Shown in pieces: positions 1 through 10,274 of a DNA stretch of 64,000 nucleotides (position 1 is the first letter of the stretch; the number at the start of each line of letters is the position of its first letter). The stretch is from Neisseria yangbaofengii (lineage in GTDB: Bacteria > Pseudomonadota > Gammaproteobacteria > Burkholderiales > Neisseriaceae), in NCBI RefSeq assembly GCF_014898075.1, contig NZ_CP062976.1:1674001-1738000 (forward strand), read 5' to 3'. The notes under the pieces were generated by a model, which did not search any database, had not been told where the DNA came from, and saw only the letters and a program-made list of their open reading frames with translations. The translations under genes were made by a program, and so were the position numbers.

Positions 1-123
1 TCGGATGCTCTGAGTGCCTTTATGCAATCGGCGAAACCTCAAGCCGATGCCCGTACCAGCCTGCGCTTTGACGGCCTTGATCGCGTGGCGGCTGAAATCG
101 GCACCATTCTTAAAAACCATTAG
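1..123 (+). CDS. C-terminal end of a gene cut by the window edge
   Basis: An open frame runs from base 1 to a TAG at 121-123 and gives the last 40 residues of a protein, ending in GLDRVAAEIGTILKNH. The start lies outside the window. The stop is 32 bases before the chosen ATG of the first glycosyltransferase, with no terminator-like hairpin between, so it is probably an earlier member of the same surface-glycan operon. The fragment is too short to assign a function; a glycosyltransferase tail is possible but not shown. Confidence 0.55.
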   Translation, partial: SDALSAFMQSAKPQADARTSLRFDGLDRVAAEIGTILKNH

Positions 124-155
124 TTTTGATATCCCTATTGATAAGCGAAGATCTC

Positions 156-1409
156 ATGAATCCGCATACTGAACACTCCGCCACCCCACTTTACGTCGGC
201 TACGTTTTGAAACGCTACCCACGCTTTTCCGAAACCTTTGTCGTGAATGAAATTTTGGCACACGAACGTGAAAACTTGAAAATCGACATTTTTGCCTTGG
301 GGCCGGTTGAAGAAACCCATTTCCAAGACGGCATTTCCAAAGTGCGCGCACCGGTCACGCGTTACGACAACAAACAATACAAACCCGAAGCAGTATGGCA
401 ACTGTTTCAGACGGCCTTTAAAGAGTTGCCCGACTTTGGCAAACATTTAGCCGAAGCCAGCTGTAATGTGCATGAATTGGCACAAAGCATCATGTTGGCT
501 TTGCAGATCAAGATACGCGGTATTCAGCACCTGCATGCCCACTTCGGTACCCAAGCCACCACCGTTGCCAGACAAGCTGCTATTTTTGCGGGCATCAGCT
601 ACACCTTTACCGCCCACGCCAAAGACATTTATTTCCAATATGCCGAATCTGTCGAGCTGGATAAGAAAATGCGCGATGCCGCCGCTACCGTGACCGTATC
701 CGATTACAACTTGGCTTACTTGCGCGAGCAATACGGCGAAGATGCCTCTAACGCCCTGCGCATTTACAACGGCATGGATTTAGGCAAATTCCCTTACGCC
801 GAATTCGGTTCACGCGAACGCCACATTGTCGCCGTCGGCCGCTTAGTGCCGAAAAAAGGTTTTGACGTTTTGCTGGATGCTTTGGCTTTGCTGAAAAAAC
901 AAAATGTCGCGTTCCGCTGCACCCTGATTGGCGGCGGTCCATTGCAAGCGCCTTTGGCCGAGCAAATCGAAACCTTGGGTTTGGCCGGTTTAGTCACCAT
1001 GGTCGGCCCTATGCCGCAACCGGACATCATCGACTTGATGAAAAGTGCCAATATGGTGGTCGCACCTTGTGTCATCAGCGAAGACGGTGACCGCGACGGT
1101 TTACCGACCGTATTGCTCGAATCCATGGCTTTGGGTACGCCGGTGATTTCAACGCAAGTGGCCGGTATTCCGGAATTGGTTTCAGACGGCCTTACCGGTT
1201 TATGTGTGCCGGAACGCGATCCCCAAGCCTTAGCCGATGCCGTGCAGCGCTTGCTGGAAGACCATGATTTGTGCCGCACCTTGGCACAAAACGGCCGTCG
1301 GCTTATCGAGCAGGAATATGATGAAGACCTCAATACCGTCAAATTGCGTGCATTGTTTACCGATGCCGTTGCCCGACAATCTATCGCAAACCAAGGGAGC
1401 AAAACATGA
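156..1409 (+). CDS. GT4-family glycosyltransferase
   Basis: A cytoplasmic or membrane-associated sugar transferase of the GT-B fold. The N-terminal half has a FSETFVVNEI motif near residue 25, common in GT4 enzymes that start with an acceptor-binding domain. The C-terminal half carries the donor-binding domain: VAVGRLVPKKGFDVLLDAL, then the E-x7-E type stretch GLPTVLLESMALGTPVIS and a GIPELV segment. Length (417 aa) is normal for GT4. A TTG at 126 in the same frame would add ten residues, but the ATG at 156 has a GAAG just upstream and is preferred. It overlaps the next glycosyltransferase by 4 bases (ATGA), which implies translational coupling. The sugar donor cannot be read from sequence; UDP-glucuronate is a candidate because a UDP-glucose dehydrogenase ends the operon. 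Confidence 0.85.
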   Translation: MNPHTEHSATPLYVGYVLKRYPRFSETFVVNEILAHERENLKIDIFALGPVEETHFQDGISKVRAPVTRYDNKQYKPEAVWQLFQTAFKELPDFGKHLAEASCNVHELAQSIMLALQIKIRGIQHLHAHFGTQATTVARQAAIFAGISYTFTAHAKDIYFQYAESVELDKKMRDAAATVTVSDYNLAYLREQYGEDASNALRIYNGMDLGKFPYAEFGSRERHIVAVGRLVPKKGFDVLLDALALLKKQNVAFRCTLIGGGPLQAPLAEQIETLGLAGLVTMVGPMPQPDIIDLMKSANMVVAPCVISEDGDRDGLPTVLLESMALGTPVISTQVAGIPELVSDGLTGLCVPERDPQALADAVQRLLEDHDLCRTLAQNGRRLIEQEYDEDLNTVKLRALFTDAVARQSIANQGSKT

Positions 1410-2593
1410 GAGTAGCCTACATCTGCGCCGACCCCGGCATTCCCGTTTTCGGCACCAAAGGCGCTTCCGTACATGTACAGGAAGTGATTAAAGGCATGTT
1501 GCAAAAAGGGCTGGACGTGACCCTGTTTGCGCAACGCTTAGACGGCGATGTACCTGAAGAATTAAAAAACATCACCATCCGCCGCTTGGATAAATTACCG
1601 AAAGATTCCGCCGAAATCCGCGCCCGCGCCGCATTGGATGCCAATAACAAATTGGCCGCCATGCTGGAAGCGGAAGCTCCGTTCGACATAGTCTACGAGC
1701 GTTATTCACTGTGGAGCAATGCCGGTATGCAGTTTGCCAAACAACACGGCTGTGCAGGCATTTTGGAAGTGAACGCCCCTTTAATCGAAGAGCAGAAGAA
1801 GCACCGCGAATTGCCTTTGGAAGACGAAGCGCAAGCCATCGCCGAATCAGTGTTTGCCAATGCCGATGCCATGATTGCGGTGTCGCCGGGCGTAAAACAA
1901 TATTTGGAAACCTTTCCTAAAGCACAAGGCCGCGTGCATGTGGTGGCCAACGGCGTGTCTTTGGAACGTTTCGCCCCTGCCGCTGCGGCAAATGCATCGC
2001 GTTTAGACCGCCTGCACAGCAATGCGCCCGCTACCATCGGCTTTTTGGGCACGCTCAAACCGTGGCACGGCTTGGCGACTTTGGTGGAAGCATGGGCTTT
2101 GTTGCGCGCGAAAAAACCGCAAGCCGACCTGCTGATTGTCGGCGACGGGCCTGAGTATGAATCGGTAAAAAACCGCATCGACAGCCTCGGCCTTTCAGAC
2201 GGCGTGACCTTCAGTGGTGCGGTGCAGCCTGATGAAGTACCGCAATGGTTGGGAAAAATGGACATTGCCGTCGCACCTTATCCGCACATGGAACACTTCT
2301 ATTTCTCTCCATTGAAAATTTACGAATACATGGCCGCCGGTATTGCGCTGGTAGCCACACGTGTCGGCCATTTGGAAAGCGTGGTTTCAGACGGCCTCAA
2401 CGGCGTATTAGTCGAAGCGGAAAATCCTGAAGCCATGGCGCAATGTTTGCATGATTTGCTTGATCAGCCGGAACGCCTACGACAGCTCGGCCACAACGCC
2501 CGACTGACTGCCGAACGGTCGCACAGTTGGCTGGCTGTGGTAAACAAAATTTTAGAGATTGCCGCTGCTACAGGCCGTCTGAAAAACGCCTAA
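1406..2593 (+). CDS. second GT4-family glycosyltransferase
   Basis: A 395-residue GT-B glycosyltransferase. The start MRVAYICADPGIPVFG and the GASVHVQEV segment match the N-terminal Rossmann half of GT4 enzymes. The C-terminal half has GFLGTLKPWHGLATLVEAW, a DLLIVGDGPE strand and a PLKIYEYMAAG motif that replaces the usual E-x7-E glutamate region. It starts inside the stop of the previous gene. The last codons read through a DNA uptake sequence and encode GRLKNA. Two consecutive GT4 genes suggest successive sugar additions to one lipid or glycan. No membrane segment is apparent, so it probably works at the inner face of the cytoplasmic membrane. Confidence 0.85.
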   Translation: MRVAYICADPGIPVFGTKGASVHVQEVIKGMLQKGLDVTLFAQRLDGDVPEELKNITIRRLDKLPKDSAEIRARAALDANNKLAAMLEAEAPFDIVYERYSLWSNAGMQFAKQHGCAGILEVNAPLIEEQKKHRELPLEDEAQAIAESVFANADAMIAVSPGVKQYLETFPKAQGRVHVVANGVSLERFAPAAAANASRLDRLHSNAPATIGFLGTLKPWHGLATLVEAWALLRAKKPQADLLIVGDGPEYESVKNRIDSLGLSDGVTFSGAVQPDEVPQWLGKMDIAVAPYPHMEHFYFSPLKIYEYMAAGIALVATRVGHLESVVSDGLNGVLVEAENPEAMAQCLHDLLDQPERLRQLGHNARLTAERSHSWLAVVNKILEIAAATGRLKNA

Positions 2594-2611
2594 CCCACAA
2601 GATTGATACCA

Positions 2612-4561
2612 ATGCAAAACAACAATAATCAACACGACAAACCGCGCCTTTTCAGCCGGTGGCGTAAAACAATACCGAACGATGCGGCCGGCAGCTTGAC
2701 CAACAGCTCGTGGTGGAAAGTCGCTTACCGCTTCCGATCCTACATCCGTCCCGAGCGCTGGCTGATTGCCGGTTCGCTGCTCTCCCTGCTCACGGCAACC
2801 TTTGTACGCCTGCTCAAACCCTTGCCGTTGGCGTTTGCGGTCGACCATATTTTGGTGTCGGTCGTCGAACATGTCGACAAAATCGACGACGGCATCGCCA
2901 ATGAAACGGCCGTCAAAAATATCCAATTCGAGAACATGATGTTCGGCATGACGTTGGAATCCATCGATACGCAATATCTGCTGTTGGGCTGCAGCTTAGC
3001 GGTTATCCTGATTGCGCTGTTGATGGCAGCCGGCAACTATTTCAGCACCATCGGCTTATCGCTGGCAGGCAGCCGTATTTTGGCCAAAGTGCGCAGCGAT
3101 TTGTTCGCTCATTTGCTCGGTTTGTCGATGCGTTTTCACTCGAAAGCGAAAAACGGCGATTTGACCATGCGCTTGGTCAGTGACGTGGCCATGCTGCGCG
3201 AAGCAGTGGTAACGGCACTGATGCCGATGTTGGCGAATATTTTTGTGTTGAGCGGCATGCTCGGCGTAATGCTGTATTTGAATTGGAAGCTGGCTCTGTT
3301 TGCGATTGCCTCGCTGCCGCTGTTGTGGCTGACAACCAACCGTTCCGGCAAACGCATCCACCAAGTCAGCCGTGAACAGCGTAAAAAAGAAGGCAACCTG
3401 GCTTCCAAAGCCTCGGAATATTTTGCATCTATCCGCACCATTCAATCGCTGTCGCTGGAAGGCGAAACCATCCGAAGCTTTGAAGGCAACAACAGCCAAA
3501 GCCGCAAACAGGAAGTCAAATCTAAAAAGCTGGCGGCAGGTTTGGAGCGACGCGTCGATATTTTGGTGGCGTTCGTGACTGCTTTCGTGTTGTTTTACGG
3601 TGCCAATTCGGTATTGAAAAAACTGATGTCACCGGGCGAACTGATTGTGTTTATGTCGTATCTCAATAATTCGTTCCGTCCGGTGCGCGAATACGCCAAA
3701 TACACCGCACGTTTGTCGAAAGCCTTGGCAGCGGGCGAGCGCATTGTCGATGCGCTCGATCAGCAGTCGGATATCACCGACAAGCCGGGTGCAGAAGATT
3801 TAACCCATACCCGCGGCCAAATTCATTTTGACCACGTGCGCTTTACCTACCAAGATCCCGGCCAAAGTGAAACGGCTGTGCTGGAAGATGTAAATTTCCA
3901 CATTCTTTCCGGTGAAAGCGTGGCGATTGTCGGCCCTTCCGGCTCCGGCAAAACCACGCTGACCAGCCTGCTGCTGCGTCTGTACGAACCCCAAAGCGGT
4001 GCCGTGCGCATCGACGGGCAAGACATCCGCAATTACACCATCGCCAGCATGCGCAAACACATTGCCGTGGTGCCGCAAGACAATCTGCTGTTTGGCTTGA
4101 GCGTGCGCGATAACATTGCCTTGGGGGCGCTGCACAACAGCGGCGACGTTAAAGACGAAGAAATCATTGCCGCAGCCAAAATGGCCAATGCGCACGATTT
4201 CATCATGGCCATGCCCGAAGGTTACGACACGGTATTGAGTGAGCGCGGCGGTTCGCTTTCCGGCGGCCAACGCCAACGCATCGCCATCGCACGCGCAGCT
4301 ATCAACCGCAGCACCATCTTGGTGTTGGACGAACCTACCGTCGGCCTTGACCGTGAAAGTGAAAGCCATGTGATCAATGCATTGCATAAATTGATGAAAT
4401 CGCGCACCACCATTGTGATTACCCACGACTTGGCTTTTGCCGCCACCACCGACCGCATTATTTTCATTGAAAAAGGCGTGGTCATAGAACAAGGCAGCCA
4501 TGAACAACTGCTTGCCCGCGGCGGCCATTACGCCGGCTGGTGGAAAATGCAGATTAGTTAA
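2612..4561 (+). CDS. ABC exporter, fused membrane and ATPase domains
   Basis: A type IV ABC half-transporter of the MsbA/LmrA kind (649 aa from the ATG at 2612; an in-frame TTG at 2603 is less likely). The first about 370 residues carry the transmembrane domain with hydrophobic helices around residues 50-75, 120-150, 205-245 and 310-330. The ATPase follows: Walker A GPSGSGKTT near residue 442, signature LSGGQRQR, Walker B ILVLDEPT and the switch His in VITHD. The N-terminus is hydrophilic for about 45 residues. It lies between glycosyltransferases and a kinase-like gene with short gaps, so it probably flips the lipid-linked glycan made by its neighbours across the inner membrane. A peptide or drug exporter cannot be excluded. 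Confidence 0.85.
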   Translation: MQNNNNQHDKPRLFSRWRKTIPNDAAGSLTNSSWWKVAYRFRSYIRPERWLIAGSLLSLLTATFVRLLKPLPLAFAVDHILVSVVEHVDKIDDGIANETAVKNIQFENMMFGMTLESIDTQYLLLGCSLAVILIALLMAAGNYFSTIGLSLAGSRILAKVRSDLFAHLLGLSMRFHSKAKNGDLTMRLVSDVAMLREAVVTALMPMLANIFVLSGMLGVMLYLNWKLALFAIASLPLLWLTTNRSGKRIHQVSREQRKKEGNLASKASEYFASIRTIQSLSLEGETIRSFEGNNSQSRKQEVKSKKLAAGLERRVDILVAFVTAFVLFYGANSVLKKLMSPGELIVFMSYLNNSFRPVREYAKYTARLSKALAAGERIVDALDQQSDITDKPGAEDLTHTRGQIHFDHVRFTYQDPGQSETAVLEDVNFHILSGESVAIVGPSGSGKTTLTSLLLRLYEPQSGAVRIDGQDIRNYTIASMRKHIAVVPQDNLLFGLSVRDNIALGALHNSGDVKDEEIIAAAKMANAHDFIMAMPEGYDTVLSERGGSLSGGQRQRIAIARAAINRSTILVLDEPTVGLDRESESHVINALHKLMKSRTTIVITHDLAFAATTDRIIFIEKGVVIEQGSHEQLLARGGHYAGWWKMQIS

Positions 4562-4576
4562 ACCAGAAGGACCATC

Positions 4577-6883
4577 ATGTTGATTGAAGCTGATAAACGG
4601 ATTGTATCGCGCGACACCTGCCTGCCCGGGCTGGCTGCTTTGCTGGATACGGAATTGCTGTTGGAAAAGCTCAAAACCCTTGAGCCTTTCCAACATGCCG
4701 TCAAAGTAGAAATTCAATATCTGCGTTACAAACCCGGCAATAGCTGCGCAAGCACTTTGTATATCGAATTGGGCGACGGCCTTGGCTTGCGTTATTACGC
4801 CAAAGCCCTAACCCCCAAGCGTTTCCAAGAATCATGGAACAAACCTTCCCGCCAAAAGCTGGTGAAAAAAGGTGGGGATCATGCGCCTTTGGCCTTGCCT
4901 GAATTGTGCATCATGCTACTGCACCCGATACATGACCGCTCCATCGGCAAGATGGATTGGTTGGTTTCCGGCAATGCTCTGCGCCGCATGCTCAAAGCCT
5001 GCTCTCTGCCTGCTTTTGAAACAGGCAGACCCAAAGTCGATATTCTGCGCTACAAACCCGAGCGCCGTTTAGTGGCGAAAGTCAGCTACGGCGATGTACC
5101 TGTGGCTATCTTGCGCAGCAGCACGCCTGACGAATTCAGCAAAATGTTGATCGGCAGTGCTTTTGGGGTATCTCACGGCGGCGTGGTGTTGGCCGGTGCC
5201 GACGGCACCAGTTGTACCTTAGCCACGCGCTGGCAAAAAGGCGACAGCTTGTGTCCGGAAGAAGGCCGTGCGCCCGATGACCGGCTTGTCGCCGAATTGG
5301 GTAAGAAACTGGCCCGCATCCACAGCGCCGGTTATCAACACCCTACCCGCTATACGCTGGCCGACGAAATCCGTTCGGTTGGCGGCGTGGCGAATACCTT
5401 CCGCCATATTCTGCCCGAATACATCGATTGGTTTGAAACACTGCAAAACCGCATTACCTGCGACCTGACCCATTTGCCGGAGCAAGCGACGTTAATCCAC
5501 GGTGATTTTTCGCTTGACCAAGTGATTCGGCGCATCAGCAAAAACGGTGAAATCAAGCTGCATATTCTCGACTGGGATCGCTCCGCACAAGGTCATCCGC
5601 TATTGGATTTGGCCAGCTTTATCGCCCGATTGGAATTGCAGTTGATTGAAGGCTTGATAACGCGCCATGAAGCCGACCGACTTTCAGACGGCCTGTTGCA
5701 GAGTTATCGCCGGAAACGAGAGGCCGATGAAGCCGGTTTGCGCCTGTTTACCGCCTCGGCATTATTGCGCTTGGCTGCCGAGCCGTTTCGCAAACGCAGT
5801 CCGTATTGGGATCAATACACCCTGCAAATCCTGCAACGCACGCACGCCCTGCTGGATGCAGAAGATATTGTTTCTGCGCCTGCCCCTGCTCTCAACACGG
5901 ATTCGGTGCAAGAACCAATCATCGCCGATTTGCTCGATACCGCCAACATGCAGCCGCTGCTGCAACAAGCGGGCATTATCGGCGCAACAGAACATCTTGC
6001 TTCCGCATGCTTGCGCCATCACAAACCCGGCCGCCGCGCCTTGGTGGAATATGCCTTGCCTAAGCAAAACGGCAATCGGCGCTTTATCGGCAAATACCGT
6101 GCCAAAGGTTTAGACAAACATTCCCCGCGCATTCAACAAGCCTTGTGGCAAAAAGGCTTTGACAGGCCGTCTGAAACCGGCGTGCCGGAAGTGCTGGGCG
6201 TATTGCCTGAATTAAACACTTGGTTTCAAAGCCGCATCGACGGCCAAACTATCGGCTCGCTGCTGTATCCGGAAAACCGCCGCTTAGCCTTCTTAGGCAA
6301 AGCCGCTGCCAATGCCTTGATTGCCTTGCATCAAAGCGGTGTGGGCGATGATTTGGATTTACCTTGCTGGCAACCGGCAGACGAATGGACGGTGCTCGAT
6401 AAAGCCTTAACCGAAGCGCAAACCAAGCTGCCCCATTTGGCCGAACGCATTGCCAAAGTCGCAGCGCAATGCAAAACATTGATTGGTTCACTGCCTGAAA
6501 GGCCGTCTGAAATCCTGCACCGCGATTTCTACCAAGACCAAATCCTCGAACCCTACGGCACACCCGGCCGCATGGTGCTGCTGGATTTAGACTTGGCTTG
6601 CCGTGGCGATGGCGCATTGGATGCCGGCAATTATCTTGCCCACATTAAAGAGTTCGCCTTACGCCGCTATGGCAAAACAGATGCACTGTGCGCCCACGAA
6701 AGAGCGTTCGGACAACAATTCCTAACCCACAATCCACAAGCTGCAAATACTGTGGAAGCATATACAACATTAGCATTAGCGCGCCATATCCGCATCAGCA
6801 CCTTATTTGACGAACGCAGCCACACCACTGAGCCGCTGCTGCTGCTGTGCGAAAGCCGCCTGAATAACCTCAAACAACCATAA
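4577..6883 (+). CDS. tandem aminoglycoside-phosphotransferase-like protein
   Basis: A 768-residue protein with two copies of the APH/choline-kinase fold. In the first, the catalytic loop reads [10 protein letters not shown] near residue 308 and the metal-binding segment ILDWDR near 332. In the second, the loop reads LHRDFYQDQ near 648, followed by [19 protein letters not shown] near 668. Both keep the catalytic Asp and the D-x-D/D-W-D metal site, so both could be active kinases, although His-Gly-Asp has become His-Arg-Asp in the second. It sits 15 bases after the ABC exporter and 11 bases before UDP-glucose dehydrogenase. From context it probably phosphorylates a sugar or lipid headgroup for glycan assembly. 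The double-domain layout is unusual and I do not recognise a characterised homologue. Confidence 0.7.
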   Translation: MLIEADKRIVSRDTCLPGLAALLDTELLLEKLKTLEPFQHAVKVEIQYLRYKPGNSCASTLYIELGDGLGLRYYAKALTPKRFQESWNKPSRQKLVKKGGDHAPLALPELCIMLLHPIHDRSIGKMDWLVSGNALRRMLKACSLPAFETGRPKVDILRYKPERRLVAKVSYGDVPVAILRSSTPDEFSKMLIGSAFGVSHGGVVLAGADGTSCTLATRWQKGDSLCPEEGRAPDDRLVAELGKKLARIHSAGYQHPTRYTLADEIRSVGGVANTFRHILPEYIDWFETLQNRITCDLTHLPEQATLIHGDFSLDQVIRRISKNGEIKLHILDWDRSAQGHPLLDLASFIARLELQLIEGLITRHEADRLSDGLLQSYRRKREADEAGLRLFTASALLRLAAEPFRKRSPYWDQYTLQILQRTHALLDAEDIVSAPAPALNTDSVQEPIIADLLDTANMQPLLQQAGIIGATEHLASACLRHHKPGRRALVEYALPKQNGNRRFIGKYRAKGLDKHSPRIQQALWQKGFDRPSETGVPEVLGVLPELNTWFQSRIDGQTIGSLLYPENRRLAFLGKAAANALIALHQSGVGDDLDLPCWQPADEWTVLDKALTEAQTKLPHLAERIAKVAAQCKTLIGSLPERPSEILHRDFYQDQILEPYGTPGRMVLLDLDLACRGDGALDAGNYLAHIKEFALRRYGKTDALCAHERAFGQQFLTHNPQAANTVEAYTTLALARHIRISTLFDERSHTTEPLLLLCESRLNNLKQP

Positions 6884-6894
6884 CGAGAAATACT

Positions 6895-8064
6895 ATGAAA
6901 ATTACCGTTGTCGGCGCAGGCTATGTCGGCCTGTCCAACGCCGTTTTATTTGCCCAACAACATGCCGTCACGCTTTTGGATGTCAATCAAGAGCGAGTGG
7001 ATTTAATCAACCGGAAAATCTCGCCGATTCAAGATGATGAAATCAGCAAATATTTGGCCGAACACACGCTCACGCTGCACGCCACTACTGATGCGTCCGG
7101 CGTATATGCCGATGCCGATTACGTTGTGGTGGCCACCCCGACCGACTATAATCCCGAAACCGATTATTTCAATACCGACTCGGTCGAATCTGTGTTGACC
7201 ACCGCTTTGGCGGCCAACAGTCACGGCCACATCATCATCAAATCCACCATTCCGGTCGGCTTTGTCGACAAAATGCGCGAACGGTTCCAAACCGACCGCA
7301 TCATTTTCTCACCGGAATTTTTGCGTGAAAGCAAAGCCTTATACGACAACCTTTACCCGTCTCGCATTGTCATGGGCGACACCGGCGAAGCAGCGCAAAA
7401 ATTTGCCGAAGCGTTGCGTGATTGCAGCCTGAAACCGGATACGCCGATTATCCTGACCCACCCGACCGAAGCCGAATCGATTAAACTGTTTTCCAATACT
7501 TACTTGGCTTTGCGCGTGGCTTTTTTTAACGAACTTGATTCGTTTGCCGCCACTTTCGACCTCAACACCGCCGACATTATCGGCGGCGTGTCTGCCGACC
7601 CGCGCATCGGCACGCATTACAACAATCCGTCGTTCGGCTACGGCGGCTACTGTCTGCCCAAAGACACCAAGCAATTGCTGGCCAATTACCAAAACATTCC
7701 GCAAAACCTGATTACGGCGATTGTCGAGTCTAACCGCACGCGCAAAGACTTTATCGCCGAAGACGTATTGCGCCACCGTCCGTCCACCGTCGGCATCTAC
7801 CGCCTGACCATGAAATCCGGTTCCGACAATTTCCGCAGCTCCAGCATTCAAGGCGTGATGAAGCGTATCAAAAAACACGGCGTGCCGGTGATTGTGTACG
7901 AACCCGAATACCACGGCAGTGACTTCTTCGGTTCGGAAGTAGTTCAGAATTTGGACGAATTCAAAAAACGCGCCGACATCATCTTGGCCAACCGTCTGCA
8001 TGAAAACTTGGAAGACGTCGCCGATAAAGTGTACACGCGCGATTTGAAAGGAAGCGATTTATAA
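6895..8064 (+). CDS. ugd: UDP-glucose 6-dehydrogenase
   Basis: Oxidises UDP-glucose to UDP-glucuronate with two NAD+. The NAD site is at the very N-terminus (GAGYVG, residues 7-12). The catalytic Cys is in [13 protein letters not shown] (Cys253), and the active-site Lys and Asn lie in the [20 protein letters not shown] helix. Length (389 aa) matches the short E. coli-type enzyme rather than the about 440-aa long form. It closes the glycan operon and is followed by an inverted uptake-sequence pair that looks like its terminator. The product would supply glucuronic acid, or pentoses derived from it, to the upstream glycosyltransferases. Confidence 0.93.
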   Translation: MKITVVGAGYVGLSNAVLFAQQHAVTLLDVNQERVDLINRKISPIQDDEISKYLAEHTLTLHATTDASGVYADADYVVVATPTDYNPETDYFNTDSVESVLTTALAANSHGHIIIKSTIPVGFVDKMRERFQTDRIIFSPEFLRESKALYDNLYPSRIVMGDTGEAAQKFAEALRDCSLKPDTPIILTHPTEAESIKLFSNTYLALRVAFFNELDSFAATFDLNTADIIGGVSADPRIGTHYNNPSFGYGGYCLPKDTKQLLANYQNIPQNLITAIVESNRTRKDFIAEDVLRHRPSTVGIYRLTMKSGSDNFRSSSIQGVMKRIKKHGVPVIVYEPEYHGSDFFGSEVVQNLDEFKKRADIILANRLHENLEDVADKVYTRDLKGSDL

Positions 8065-8088
8065 AGCAAGCTTTTGAACCTATACACC

Positions 8089-8128
8089 TTTCAGACGGCC
8101 TGTTTAATCTAATCAAAGCCGTCTGAAA
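8089..8128. terminator. DUS inverted pair after ugd
   Basis: Two uptake sequences face each other (TTTCAGACGGC and GCCGTCTGAAA) around an 18-base loop, directly after ugd. It is a probable terminator for the glycan operon. Confidence 0.7.
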
Positions 8129-8195
8129 AGTTTTAAAACAGTATACAAACTCATCTATCCGCCACCGATTTGCTTATGCAAAGGCCGTCTAAAAC

Positions 8196-8204
8196 TGGTA
8201 CAAT
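8196..8204 (+). promoter_or_regulatory. extended -10 promoter of guaA
   Basis: TGGTACAAT matches an extended -10 element (TG-N-TATAAT) and lies about 65 bases before the guaA ATG. No good -35 is seen at normal spacing, as expected for an extended -10 promoter. Two uptake sequences flank it. Confidence 0.5.
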
Positions 8205-8269
8205 GTCGCCATTTTTCAGACGGCCTTTTATTGCGCCGCATTCTCTTTCATTCCACAAAGCCCAACATC

Positions 8270-9835
8270 ATGACCCAAGACAAAATCCTGATTCTCGACT
8301 TCGGCTCGCAAGTCACCCAGCTCATCGCCCGCCGCGTGCGCGAAGCACATGTTTACTGCGAGCTGCATTCGTTCGACATGCCGCTTGAAGACATCAAAGC
8401 CTTTAACCCGAAAGGCATTATTCTCTCCGGCGGCCCGAATTCTGTGTACGCCTCCGATTACCAAGCCGACACCGGCATTTTCGATTTGGGCATTCCCGTA
8501 TTGGGCATCTGTTACGGTATGCAGTTTATGGCGCACCACTTAGGCGGCGAAGTCAGCCCCGGCAACCAGCGTGAATTCGGTTATGCCCAAGTGAAAACCA
8601 TCGACAGCGAACTGACCCGAGGCATTCAGGATGAAGCACCGAACACACTCGACGTATGGATGAGCCACGGCGACAAAGTGTCCAAACTGCCCGAAGGTTT
8701 TGCCGTAATCGGCGACACTCCGTCCTGCCCGATTGCCATGATGGAAAACGCCGACAAACAGTTTTACGGTATCCAGTTCCACCCCGAAGTAACCCACACC
8801 AAGCAAGGCAGGGCTTTGTTGAACCGCTTTGTTTTAGACATCTGCGGCGCACAACCAAGCTGGACCATGCCCAATTATATTGAAGAAGCCGTCGCCAAAA
8901 TCCGCGAACAAGTCGGCAGCGACGAAGTGATTTTAGGCTTGTCCGGCGGCGTTGATTCCAGCGTTGCCGCCGCCCTGATTCACCGTGCCATCGGCGACCA
9001 ACTTACCTGTGTATTTGTCGATCACGGTCTCTTGCGCCTCAACGAAGGCAAAATGGTGATGGATATGTTCGCCCGCAACTTGGGCGTAAAAGTGATTCAC
9101 GTCGATGCCGAAACCCAGTTTATGGACAAACTCGCCGGCGTAACCGACCCCGAGAAAAAACGCAAAATCATCGGCGCAGAATTTATCGAAGTATTTGATA
9201 CTGAAGAGAAAAAACTCACCAACGCCAAATGGCTGGCGCAAGGCACGATTTATCCTGACGTAATCGAATCCGCCGGCGCCAAAACCAAAAAAGCCCATGC
9301 CATCAAGTCCCACCACAACGTCGGCGGTCTGCCGGAAAACATGAAGCTCAAATTGCTGGAGCCATTGCGCGATTTGTTTAAAGACGAAGTGCGCGAACTG
9401 GGCGTAGCGCTCGGTCTACCGCGCGAAATGGTGTATCGTCACCCGTTCCCGGGTCCCGGCTTGGGCGTGCGTATTTTAGGCGAAGTGAAAAAAGAATACG
9501 CCGACTTACTGCGCCAAGCCGACGATATTTTCATCCAAGAATTGCGCAACACCGCCGATGAAAACGGCACATCATGGTACGATCTTACCAGCCAGGCCTT
9601 TGCCGTATTCCTGCCGGTAAAATCCGTCGGCGTGATGGGCGATGGCCGCACCTACGATTATGTCGTCGCCTTACGCGCCGTAATCACCAGCGACTTCATG
9701 ACTGCTCATTGGGCGGAATTGCCGTATTCGCTGCTTGGTCGTGTATCCAACCGCATCATCAACGAAGTCAAAGGCATCAACCGCGTAGTGTACGATGTCA
9801 GCGGCAAACCGCCTGCCACAATCGAATGGGAATAA
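8270..9835 (+). CDS. guaA: GMP synthase (glutamine-hydrolysing)
   Basis: Converts XMP to GMP with glutamine and ATP, the last step of guanine nucleotide synthesis. The N-terminal class I glutamine amidotransferase has the nucleophile in GICYGMQFM near residue 85 and the His/Glu pair in QFHPEVTH near 175. The ATP pyrophosphatase P-loop SGGVDSS is near residue 225. The C-terminal dimerisation domain ends in the conserved PPATIEWE. The frame is open upstream to 8231, but [15 protein letters not shown] at 8270 is the standard N-terminus, giving 521 aa against 525 in E. coli. Monocistronic: preceded by its own extended -10 promoter and followed by a hairpin. Confidence 0.97.
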   Translation: MTQDKILILDFGSQVTQLIARRVREAHVYCELHSFDMPLEDIKAFNPKGIILSGGPNSVYASDYQADTGIFDLGIPVLGICYGMQFMAHHLGGEVSPGNQREFGYAQVKTIDSELTRGIQDEAPNTLDVWMSHGDKVSKLPEGFAVIGDTPSCPIAMMENADKQFYGIQFHPEVTHTKQGRALLNRFVLDICGAQPSWTMPNYIEEAVAKIREQVGSDEVILGLSGGVDSSVAAALIHRAIGDQLTCVFVDHGLLRLNEGKMVMDMFARNLGVKVIHVDAETQFMDKLAGVTDPEKKRKIIGAEFIEVFDTEEKKLTNAKWLAQGTIYPDVIESAGAKTKKAHAIKSHHNVGGLPENMKLKLLEPLRDLFKDEVRELGVALGLPREMVYRHPFPGPGLGVRILGEVKKEYADLLRQADDIFIQELRNTADENGTSWYDLTSQAFAVFLPVKSVGVMGDGRTYDYVVALRAVITSDFMTAHWAELPYSLLGRVSNRIINEVKGINRVVYDVSGKPPATIEWE

Positions 9836-9866
9836 GCACTTGATGTTTATTAATCAAGTCTTAAAA

Positions 9867-9909
9867 AGGCCGTCTGAAAACATTCGCAATGAATGCTTTC
9901 AGACGGCCT
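9867..9909. terminator. DUS hairpin after guaA
   Basis: AGGCCGTCTGAAA and TTTCAGACGGCCT flank an inner CATTC/GAATG stem, 31 bases after the guaA stop. A probable intrinsic terminator. Confidence 0.75.
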
Positions 9910-9987
9910 GATGTAGAAAATCCCAGCGTTGTTTACACTTTTTCTTTTAGTGGCTGCCCTGAATAACCAGGACAAATTCTACTTTAC

Positions 9988-10093
9988 TATAGTAAATCCA
10001 CTTTAAAATAGGACAAGGCGGCGAGCCGAAGACGGTATAGATAATACGGCTAGGCAAGCCAACGCCGTACTATTTTAAAATGAATTCACTATA
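9988..10093. repeat. Correia-like mini-element with terminal inverted repeats
   Basis: About 106 bases bounded by TATAGTAAATCCACTTTAAA on the left and an inverted end finishing in AATTCACTATA on the right. The interior has the GGACAAGGCG...GCCGTACTATTTTAAAAT layout typical of Correia repeat enclosed elements in Neisseria. TA dinucleotides border both ends, as for TA-targeting mini-elements. It lies in the guaA-rluF gap (9836-10274), which otherwise holds only uptake sequences and the rluF promoter. Confidence 0.7.
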
Positions 10094-10238
10094 CTATGAA
10101 ATCCGTAAATAAAAATTAATATCAACCGTGTACTATACACGCTTAAAATTTGTCGTCTCATGCAGTTTTTCAGACGGCATATTATTTTTAGATGCCGTCT
10201 GAAACTCTGTTTCTCACGCAGCGAGTATGGTGCGTTAA

Positions 10239-10247
10239 TGCTATAAT
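10239..10247 (+). promoter_or_regulatory. extended -10 promoter of the pseudouridine synthase gene
   Basis: TGCTATAAT is a perfect extended -10 (TG-N-TATAAT), 28 bases before the chosen ATG at 10275. No strong -35 is visible. Confidence 0.55.
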
Positions 10248-10274
10248 GCGGCGATATTTTTTAAAGTGAACACC

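Noticed and set aside
794-1534. Long antisense frames opposite strong genes (also within dnaX, acnB, speA and the ABC exporter)
   Set aside because: Codon bias of the sense genes leaves long shadow frames; none has a recognisable domain or ribosome site.
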